This document shows, one piece after another, positions 1-5,523 of a DNA stretch of 31,142 bases. Source of the DNA: a virus; the IMG/VR virus record IMGVR_UViG_3300014819_000019, positions 315-31,456 of that record; one strand, given 5' to 3'. Under the pieces are notes generated by a model. That model made no database searches, had not been told where the DNA came from, and was given only the letters and a program-made list of their open reading frames with translations. The translations under genes and the position numbers were made by a program. How positions within the stretch are numbered: position 1 is the first letter of the stretch; every line of letters begins with the position of its first letter.

Positions 1-1140
1 ACCAGATACAGTATCTGTTTCGATTGTTACTGTTGCCGAAGAGCCACTCAAACCTGCTGCAGGTCCTGCAGGAAGATTATCTGGAAAATATGGTAATAGA
101 TAAGTGAATGTTGATGAGTTAATAACAGTTTGAACTTTTGTAGAAATATTGTACGTATCATCGCTTACACCACGAATTTTGATTGGTGTATCGCCATTCA
201 ATCCGTGTGGAGTTGCTGTTACAACTGTTACAACACTTCCTGGTGTTGCTCCGTCTCCAGAAATAATACTTGAGATGTTGACTGGATCTGAAGCAAATGC
301 TCCAACGATTTCCCACTCTGGTCTCCGCTTTGCGAATCCTAGTGGTTCTGCTGGATATTTTTGATCAATGTCTCTTCCAGAAGTTCTATTAAAGGCATTT
401 GAGACCTTGCTATAATACATGTCAAGGTCGGTTAGATCATAACCAGATTTAACATTTACACCATCTACATATTCGAAGCAAGTTAGTTTGTGGTGAGAAA
501 ATGTTGGGCGAGATTGATTAATAAGAGAGAAATTTTGACTGTCAGTATAGACTAATCCGCTTTCACTTCCATCAAAAATACTAAACTGCCAGAAATAACA
601 GGCACCAGTGATTCTGAAAATCGCACTGGTGGGGACATTAGAATCAGTTGGATTTGGAACATATTTTGGGCGAATTTTAGTTTTTCTAAGATCAAGCCCA
701 ACAATTGAAGTTCCACGAGGTACAACAACACCTCCGTAAACACTATTAAACTTGTAAAGAATATTATTTGATTGAGTTAAATCGAAATTAGAATCTAGAG
801 AAAGTGTTAACTCATTTTGTGCTGCACTTACAGATCCTCCAGGAGAAATAGAAATCGCATTTCCACCATTGTCTTGAATCAAATATCCTGGACGGTTATC
901 AATTACATGTTCTCCAGGAAATAGTAAAATTGTTGTTTTTTCAGTAATATCATTATCGCTGCCTCTCAAATATGAAAATCTTGCTGCTTCTAAAAGTGCC
1001 CTTTGTATGGTTTTAAAGGGCTTTGTCATCGAGTTGCCCTGATTTTCAACACCATCAGTAGCATCAAGATCATTTGGATTAACATAAAGAATACGACCTT
1101 CTGTATTCTTTATAAAATTCTCTAACTTATTAAGAGGCAT
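1..1140 (-). CDS. Virion structural protein, N-terminal part (truncated by window edge)
   Basis: The minus-strand frame is open from an ATG at 1140 to the window edge, giving 380 codons with no stop; the 3' end lies outside. The N terminus (MPLNKLENFIKNTEGRILY, then NPNDLDATDG and KPFKTIQRALLEAARFSYLRG) is the pattern I associate with a large structural protein of cyanomyoviruses. The segment reading TTILLFPGEH, with later SIVGLDLRKTKIRP, suggests a parallel beta-helix of the pectate-lyase type, as in tail-fibre or decoration proteins; this is inference. A late-type motif lies 33 bases upstream, consistent with late expression. The exact position in the virion cannot be told from this part. 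Confidence 0.8.
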   Translation of the reverse strand, partial: MPLNKLENFIKNTEGRILYVNPNDLDATDGVENQGNSMTKPFKTIQRALLEAARFSYLRGSDNDITEKTTILLFPGEHVIDNRPGYLIQDNGGNAISISPGGSVSAAQNELTLSLDSNFDLTQSNNILYKFNSVYGGVVVPRGTSIVGLDLRKTKIRPKYVPNPTDSNVPTSAIFRITGACYFWQFSIFDGSESGLVYTDSQNFSLINQSRPTFSHHKLTCFEYVDGVNVKSGYDLTDLDMYYSKVSNAFNRTSGRDIDQKYPAEPLGFAKRRPEWEIVGAFASDPVNISSIISGDGATPGSVVTVVTATPHGLNGDTPIKIRGVSDDTYNISTKVQTVINSSTFTYLLPYFPDNLPAGPAAGLSGSSATVTIETDTVSG

Positions 1141-1172
1141 CGGATTATATTGATGAAAATATTTCTATGTTT

Positions 1173-1181
1173 TATTTATTC
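1173..1181 (-). promoter_or_regulatory. Late promoter-like motif GAATAAATA
   Basis: On the minus strand GAATAAATA sits 33 bases upstream of the structural gene starting at 1140. It matches the T4 late consensus TATAAATA in its ATAAATA core. Similar motifs precede several other virion genes in this window, which supports the reading. Confidence 0.55.
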
Positions 1182-1184
1182 TAA

Positions 1185-1439
1185 TTAATCGACTGGTCTT
1201 TCAAATTCTGTTCCATCCTGAACAATCCCATCACCATCACCATCGACAGCATTTGGATTATAAGTTACATCTTTTACAACTTTTCCACCAAACTCATAAA
1301 GTTCTTTGGTGGCATCTGCTTTCTTATTATAAAGTTTCCGATGCTCGTGTACGGTGGTCCAACGATTGTCTCCTTGATAAAATATAGACACTTCTCCAAA
1401 ACCAAAATTTTCCGTATGCTGAATATGATATTTTGCCAT
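1185..1439 (-). CDS. Small conserved-type cyanophage protein with Ca-loop-like C terminus
   Basis: 84 residues from ATG 1439; an in-frame TTG nine bases upstream lies inside the promoter region and is less likely. The body (AKYHIQHTENFGFGEVSIFYQ) resembles no enzyme I know. The C terminus carries DGDGDGIVQDGTEFERP, an aspartate-rich loop similar to the calcium-binding loops of dockerins and EF-hands (D at positions 1, 3 and 5, G at 6, V at 8). I have seen this tail on several short cyanophage proteins, but the function is unknown. It lies between the tRNAs and a structural gene and has its own late-type motif. Confidence 0.7.
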   Translation of the reverse strand: MAKYHIQHTENFGFGEVSIFYQGDNRWTTVHEHRKLYNKKADATKELYEFGGKVVKDVTYNPNAVDGDGDGIVQDGTEFERPVD

Positions 1440-1449
1440 TTTTTTCAAG

Positions 1450-1456
1450 TATTTAT
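1450..1456 (-). promoter_or_regulatory. Late promoter-like motif TAATAAATAC
   Basis: The ATAAATA core begins 17 bases upstream of the ATG at 1439, in the expected place for a gp55-type late promoter. It would separate expression of the small protein from the early tRNA unit upstream. Confidence 0.5.
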
Positions 1457-1511
1457 TATTTCAATCATTCCATTAAATCTTTCTTATCATAATATAAGTT
1501 TATCAGTTCAA

Positions 1512-1783
1512 TACTCGCGGTCGGATTCGAACCGACACTGTGAAGATTTTCTTACCACTACAAGTTTCCTTGCCCCTACGGTTTGTGGTCTGGACTATAC
1601 CTTCACCATACTTTTCAGTTTAGGTGCTCCCCGTCTAGTCTCTACACCTTCATCTTGCGATGCTTGGCTCGGTATTGCCATTTCACAGGTTTCACCGAAT
1701 TTGAGGAATTACACTCATAAGGTTTCCCAAATGAGGCTCAATTTTACATAAGTCTTCTGTCTCTGCCGTTGGACTACGCGAGC
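1512..1783 (-). tRNA. tRNA gene split by a group I intron; anticodon UAA after splicing (nominally Leu)
   Basis: The two exons are 1751-1783 plus the U at 1750, and 1512-1550. The acceptor GCTCGCG pairs with CGCGAGT (G1 pairs U72 as a wobble), followed by discriminator A. The D stem is GTC/GAC, the anticodon stem GAAGA/TCTTC, and the T arm GTCGG-TTCGAAT-CCGAC. Removing the intron gives the seven-base loop CTTAAAA, with anticodon UAA reading UUA. No CCA is encoded. The oddity is a variable region of only five bases (ACAGT), whereas leucine tRNAs normally carry a long variable arm. The amino-acid identity is therefore tentative although the tRNA fold itself is clear. Confidence 0.85.
1551..1749 (-). 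ncRNA. Group I self-splicing intron (IC3-like) in the tRNA anticodon loop, 199 nt
   Basis: The core matches bacterial tRNA introns of subgroup IC3, as in Azoarcus tRNA-Ile and cyanobacterial tRNA-Leu. Visible elements in order: guide segment GAGCC, CAAATTCGGTGAAACC, ATGGCAATACCGAGCCAAGC (P/Q and P4-P6 region), the R element GGTGTAGAGACTAGACGG at 1631-1648, and the S element GAAGGTATAGTCC at 1592-1604. The exon end CUU pairs with GAG of the guide, giving the required U-G pair at the 5' splice site. The intron ends in G at 1551. No endonuclease ORF is inside. It sits after U34, the same site as the cyanobacterial tRNA-Leu(UAA) intron. Confidence 0.92.
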
Positions 1784-1831
1784 ATATTTAATTGCAAGAC
1801 CATTGTAACTCATAGAGTCGTAGTGGTCAAG

Positions 1832-1905
1832 TGCTCGTTGTCAGGATTGAACTGACCTCTGCCGATTTATGAGATCGGTCCCTTCAACCAGATGGGTAAA
1901 CGAGC
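1832..1905 (-). tRNA. tRNA with anticodon CAU (Met elongator or Ile2)
   Basis: A 74-base cloverleaf: acceptor GCTCGTT/AACGAGC with discriminator A, D stem CCC/GGG, anticodon arm CCGAT-CTCATAA-ATCGG, T arm GTCAG-TTCAATC-CTGAC. The G1-C72 pair and the absence of three G-C pairs in the anticodon stem argue against an initiator. CAU could also be an isoleucine tRNA for AUA after lysidine modification, as with the T4 CAU tRNA; sequence alone does not decide. No CCA is encoded. Confidence 0.88.
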
Positions 1906-1934
1906 ATTCGCTATTCGCAAATATAGGATAGCAA

Positions 1935-2025
1935 TAGGGACACTTGGATTCGAACCAAGACCTCGCGCTAATCTGGCGCTAATACGGAGTATAAGACCGC
2001 TGTTCTGCCGTTGAACTATGCCCCC
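1935..2025 (-). tRNA. Atypical tRNA with expanded variable arm; apparent anticodon UAU
   Basis: The 91 bases fold with acceptor GGGGGCA/TGTCCCT (two G-U pairs), discriminator A, a good D arm GTTC-AACGGCA-GAAC and T arm CTTGG-TTCGAAT-CCAAG. The anticodon arm is poor: GCGGT-CTTATAC-TCCGT has a U-U mismatch at 31/39 and a G-U at 27/43. The apparent anticodon is UAU (Ile, AUA). The 24-base variable region contains ATTAGCGC twice, 11 bases apart, which looks like a tandem duplication and can form a GCGC/GCGC stem. A long variable arm does not fit isoleucine. It may be a decaying or altered tRNA. Confidence 0.65.
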
Positions 2026-2033
2026 CCTACGGT

Positions 2034-2207
2034 TTATGATGCCTCGTTGTTATACTCGGTGTGTATTCGTATGAGGTCATCATTCATAGGCATCATAACT
2101 GCTGCTTGCCCATCTTCGTCAATTATACCTAATCGCTCTCCATTTTCAACTCTCACAATCAGTTCATCAAACTGTTCTTGAAATTCTGCCACAGTAAAAA
2201 CTTCCAT
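2034..2207 (-). CDS. Phd/YefM antitoxin-like small protein
   Basis: 57 residues from ATG 2207. The pattern TVAEFQEQFDELIVRVENGE, then RLGIIDEDGQAAVMMP, matches the N-terminal DNA-binding and dimerisation half of the Phd/YefM family (strand, EF...DEL...VENGE helix, I..DG..A.M.P). A recognisable toxin-binding C-terminal extension is absent and no toxin gene is adjacent. In the family such proteins bind their own operator and neutralise RelE/Doc-type toxins. Here it could counter a host toxin or act as a repressor; that is inference. It is in the early unit from the promoter at 2455-2483, between a 69-residue protein and the tRNAs. Confidence 0.7.
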   Translation of the reverse strand: MEVFTVAEFQEQFDELIVRVENGERLGIIDEDGQAAVMMPMNDDLIRIHTEYNNEAS

Positions 2208-2219
2208 TTTGGTTAATAT

Positions 2220-2429
2220 TTAGTTAACTTCCTGATCACGGATTGCCAGATCAGCATACTTAATCTGCTCAGGATCCACTTGAGCAGTGACAACTTCCAG
2301 CACATTCATAAACTCTTCAACAGTTTTGCACTCTACCAGGCGCTCGCTGCCCTGATCGCTGAGAAGAAGAAAGGTGCGGGTGCATACATCAATCACAATG
2401 CCGTGTACGGTTTCTTGTGCGGTGCTCAT
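2220..2429 (-). CDS. Hypothetical early protein, 69 residues
   Basis: Starts at ATG 2429, about 26 bases downstream of a perfect sigma70 -10 box, so it is the first gene of an early transcript. The sequence begins MSTAQETVHGIVIDVCTRTF and is rich in acidic residues toward the C terminus (VDPEQIKYADLAIRDQEVN). No catalytic motif or membrane segment is visible. I recall similar short proteins in marine cyanophages, but no function is known. It is followed 12 bases later by the Phd-like gene. Codon choice is more G+C-rich than in the virion genes, like other early genes in the window such as gp32. Confidence 0.75.
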   Translation of the reverse strand: MSTAQETVHGIVIDVCTRTFLLLSDQGSERLVECKTVEEFMNVLEVVTAQVDPEQIKYADLAIRDQEVN

Positions 2430-2454
2430 TTGGTGTTTCGTTGATTACCTGAGT

Positions 2455-2483
2455 ATTATAGGGCAGATCAAGGCGGGTGTCAA
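2455..2483 (-). promoter_or_regulatory. Consensus sigma70 early promoter for the tRNA/Phd unit
   Basis: The minus strand has TTGACA (2478-2483), a 17-base spacer and TATAAT (2455-2460), an exact match to the bacterial vegetative consensus. The expected start is near 2448, 19 bases before the ATG at 2429. It would use the unmodified host RNA polymerase early in infection. The -35 box lies in the loop of a small CGGG/CCCG hairpin just past the end of the fibre gene. Confidence 0.92.
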
Positions 2484-2489
2484 CCCCGT

Positions 2490-4313
2490 TTAATATGAAG
2501 TTCTTGCCACATCAAAAGCATTACCATAATCCCCATTTGGAACAGATGCTGGTCCAGCATCTGTTCCATTTGATGGCCAACCATATTGTGATCCCGTATA
2601 CGTCCCCGCAAAATATGCATATCCACCAACTACAACATAATAATAAGTTCCATCATAAAATGGAACTATAGAGTCTGTATTTAAAATAACAGATCCTGCC
2701 CACTTTATGACTAGTTGTCTAATATAAGTGTTTGGAGTAGTTTGGATACCACCCGATCTTGTGTACCATCCGTATGATGGTGTTGATTGTGTTGCTGGAT
2801 TATAGTTAATAGATGTAGAAGTTTGAAAAGATGTTGGTGAAATAACTGGATATATTACCACCCTAGAGTTATTATTTTGATCACCTGCAGATCCTCTATA
2901 TGGATCTCCAGCATCAGCAAATGAACTTGTAGATCCGCTGGTTACATATGATCCATTAATATATCCAGATCCTCCTCCACCACCAGAGGAATTTCTAGTT
3001 GTATTTCCAAAATCATTGCCACCGCCGCCGCCGCCTCCACCATAATATCCTCCGCCTCCACCGCCGCCGCCAGCAGCGTTTGTAAATTGAGTGATTACTC
3101 CAGATCCACCAGTTCCTCCTTGAAGCGCATCACCTGCCGTCGCTGCGACATTTGTTGTAAAAGCACCAGCAGAAACAAGAACTTCAATATCGTCCCAAGA
3201 TCCACCACCATCATTTGCCTGAACTCTTTGAGGATTTGTTGGATCAACTCTTACGGCACTAAATCCTGTTGTGTCATTTGTGGCAGTAACTAAGTATGTT
3301 CCAGCACTTACAAATATTGTTTCTGGATTTGGTGTATTATTTTCTGGGAAGTTTTTGATACCTTGAATATTTAATCGGTTAAAAAAACCAGAATTTTCTG
3401 TTACATAAAACGATACATTTTGAGAACTATCAAGACGGTAATAAAGATTGGTATCTATTGGATTACCACCACTTCCACCAGAACCTTGTGATCCACCAGC
3501 ACCACCAGTGGATCCTATTTCACTATTTGAGGAAGATGTTCCAGTTGCACCAGAGGAACCACCACCACCGCCGCCAGCAGAACCGTCTCCTCCACCACCA
3601 GATCCACCAGCAATCATCATTGCAGAACCTTGATTGATTCCAGTCCCAGCAAACATTCCAGCCAGTCCACCTCCAGATTGTGCCGAATTTATTTTAGATC
3701 CAAATCCAGTTCCAGCATTTCCTCCACCATAGTTTAACTTAACTGTATAAGTTGATCCAGATCCAAATGCAACTTGTCCAGTCGAATATCCACCAGTTCC
3801 ACCCGATCTACCCTGTCCCCACATTTTTGTAATCTTATTAAAGTTTCTAGATGGAGAAAGTGTGTATGTTGTGTTTGTTCCACCATCTAGAATTAGAGGT
3901 CCGTCAACTGCAAAAACCCAGGTGGTCTTTCCACTCACCGCTGGTGTAACCGAAAGATCAGCACTGACAACAGTAATCACGGCCTCATTGCTTGTTACGC
4001 TATCTGCGTTATTAGAACTTAAAATACAACGATACCTGTCTCCATTATCATTTGCCACTGATAAAACTGGAGTTGTATAACTATTGCTATTTGTCCCAAC
4101 ATTATTCCAAGATACACCAGAATTATCTGATCTTTGCCACTGATATGTGATTGTACCGTCAGTAATTCCTGCGACAACGGTAAATGTGGATGTAGAACCT
4201 TCTGCACATGCAGCAGAAGTTGGGTGTGAAATAATAGTTATTAATTCTCTTCTTCCTAGAAATCCGTATCCTATTGCACTTAAAGAAGACGAAGTTCCTA
4301 AAATTGGTGCCAT
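2490..4313 (-). CDS. Tail fibre/adhesin with Ig-like domain and polyglycine motifs
   Basis: 607 residues. After a short N-terminal anchor comes an Ig-like domain at about residues 33-115 (Cys-Ala-Glu, TYQWQRSDNSGVSWNNV, DNGDRYRCILSS), with the paired cysteines and central tryptophan of the fold. The middle, roughly 155-470, has many glycine runs, including GGGGGGGGGYYGG near 415. These recall the glycine-rich receptor loops of T-even gp38 adhesins and polyglycine-II sandwiches. The C terminus (TYYYVVVGGYAYFAGTYTGSQYGW) is aromatic. It is the last gene of the baseplate/tail operon. A host-binding role is inferred. Such genes recombine and mutate fast, so weak homology is expected. Confidence 0.75.
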   Translation of the reverse strand: MAPILGTSSSLSAIGYGFLGRRELITIISHPTSAACAEGSTSTFTVVAGITDGTITYQWQRSDNSGVSWNNVGTNSNSYTTPVLSVANDNGDRYRCILSSNNADSVTSNEAVITVVSADLSVTPAVSGKTTWVFAVDGPLILDGGTNTTYTLSPSRNFNKITKMWGQGRSGGTGGYSTGQVAFGSGSTYTVKLNYGGGNAGTGFGSKINSAQSGGGLAGMFAGTGINQGSAMMIAGGSGGGGDGSAGGGGGGSSGATGTSSSNSEIGSTGGAGGSQGSGGSGGNPIDTNLYYRLDSSQNVSFYVTENSGFFNRLNIQGIKNFPENNTPNPETIFVSAGTYLVTATNDTTGFSAVRVDPTNPQRVQANDGGGSWDDIEVLVSAGAFTTNVAATAGDALQGGTGGSGVITQFTNAAGGGGGGGGYYGGGGGGGGNDFGNTTRNSSGGGGGSGYINGSYVTSGSTSSFADAGDPYRGSAGDQNNNSRVVIYPVISPTSFQTSTSINYNPATQSTPSYGWYTRSGGIQTTPNTYIRQLVIKWAGSVILNTDSIVPFYDGTYYYVVVGGYAYFAGTYTGSQYGWPSNGTDAGPASVPNGDYGNAFDVARTSY

Positions 4314-4315
4314 AA

Positions 4316-4984
4316 TCAGGTTGTTCTATTTAAAGATCCGATAACAGTATAAGTATTATCTGCAGTTTTTATAATCACAAATGTATAGATGTTTATGCTG
4401 TTAGTATACCCTCCCGTAGGAGTAATAGAGTTCATCCATTTAGGAGTTATTGTTACACCATCAACTTGAAAAGTATTTGCATAGTATGCACTTCCACCCT
4501 GTGTTGATAAAAGTGTTACTGTTACGCTTTTATTAACGGGCAAAACAGAGTTTAATGTTGTATTTTGATTTCCCGTGACATTAACAGTCCAGTTTCCTGT
4601 TGCATTTTGTGTGTAATAATATAATGTTCCAGACAAAACATTTAGATTAATAGTTCCAGTTAAGGCAGTCGATAAGATATTTGCTCTCTCAAATAACTCT
4701 TGGACATGTCCACTTCTTTCTAAAGTTACGGTATTTGCAATACCAATATTACTTTGAGTTAGAGTAACAATACCAACATTATTAGTTGTTACTGTAACGG
4801 TATTTGCTATACTAACTGCAACACTAGAATTTGCATTACTAATAATATTTGTAGATCCTATCCCTGCTGCCGCTTCTTTTTCTAATCCATAAACATTTCC
4901 ATAAAAATAAACATCCTCATTAAACCACGTTTCCTTGTTGATAACAGTTAAGTCTGATAGATTTTCTTTATCTTGAAAACTCAT
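4316..4984 (-). CDS. Virion structural protein, probably fibre- or baseplate-associated
   Basis: 222 residues. The N-terminal part (LSDLTVINKETWFNEDVYFYGNVYGL) looks like an attachment segment shared by cyanophage fibre proteins. It is followed by S/T/N/V-rich beta sequence with short internal echoes (SIANTVTVTTNNVGIVTLTQ, then SNIGIANTVTLE) typical of trimeric fibres. The later part (LNVLSGTLYYYTQNATGNWTVNV) resembles a compact beta domain found in phage structural proteins. Its start overlaps the spike gene stop by four bases (ATGA), and it ends two bases before the fibre gene, so the three are probably co-translated. It could be an adaptor linking the fibre to the baseplate; this is inference. 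Confidence 0.65.
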   Translation of the reverse strand: MSFQDKENLSDLTVINKETWFNEDVYFYGNVYGLEKEAAAGIGSTNIISNANSSVAVSIANTVTVTTNNVGIVTLTQSNIGIANTVTLERSGHVQELFERANILSTALTGTINLNVLSGTLYYYTQNATGNWTVNVTGNQNTTLNSVLPVNKSVTVTLLSTQGGSAYYANTFQVDGVTITPKWMNSITPTGGYTNSINIYTFVIIKTADNTYTVIGSLNRTT

Positions 4985-5523
4985 AATTTTTTACCAAGAA
5001 TTCCTGCCGCAAGATCACTTACATAAGTTCCTTTCAAAACCTTATTCATAAATGTTGTCTCCTGAGGTGCTAGATTTCCAGCAAGAGCATCACAGTTTGC
5101 AATATTTGATTGTAAGTCTATTTTATTTGCAGCTTTTAATTTTAAGTTATTTCCAGCATTAATCGTTACGTCCATATCAGCATCAATCACGATTGATGAT
5201 GCACGAATACGAACTTGACCGTTTTTTTCTGCCGTGATACAAATATCTCCGTTCTTTCCAGTAATCATAATGTCAACACCAGTCGTTTCTGATTTTTCTC
5301 CTCCAACAATCTCAATTGTGTTATCATTGTAAACGTGCATCATTCCGCCTTCTGAAAGACCGATTAGAGAAATATCTCCATTATCAGATACTGCATAAAG
5401 GTCATATACAGAAGATCCATTCAAACCCATTTGTGGGTTTGCCATATCAATTCTAAATTTTGGTCCAAAAGTAGTAAAACTTCTTCCTTGCCAGTTTTGG
5501 TTTTTAATCGGTCTTTGTGCCAT
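4981..5523 (-). CDS. Baseplate central spike, beta-helix part (gp5 C-terminal-like)
   Basis: 180 residues. Regular short strands with polar turns run from about residue 80 to 145 (DICITAEKNGQVRIRASSIV, then IDADMDVTINAGNNLKLKAA). This is the repeat style of the trimeric beta-helix at the T4 gp5 C terminus and of VgrG needles. The preceding gene in the transcript encodes the OB-fold part, so the function of T4 gp5 appears spread over two genes. It would form the membrane-piercing needle at the tail tip. No PAAR-type tip protein is recognised nearby. The start is one base from the previous stop. Confidence 0.7.
   Translation of the reverse strand: MAQRPIKNQNWQGRSFTTFGPKFRIDMANPQMGLNGSSVYDLYAVSDNGDISLIGLSEGGMMHVYNDNTIEIVGGEKSETTGVDIMITGKNGDICITAEKNGQVRIRASSIVIDADMDVTINAGNNLKLKAANKIDLQSNIANCDALAGNLAPQETTFMNKVLKGTYVSDLAAGILGKKL

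Noticed and set aside
1341-1751. Plus-strand 136-codon reading frame across the tRNA
   Set aside because: It is antisense to the intron and tRNA exons and has no phage-like protein features.
2034-2430. A toxin gene to pair with the Phd-like protein
   Set aside because: The neighbouring 69-residue protein shows no RelE, ParE, Doc or PIN features, so no toxin-antitoxin pair is claimed.
3448-3633. Plus-strand proline-rich reading frame
   Set aside because: It is the complement of the glycine-codon runs in the fibre gene; the proline pattern follows from that composition.
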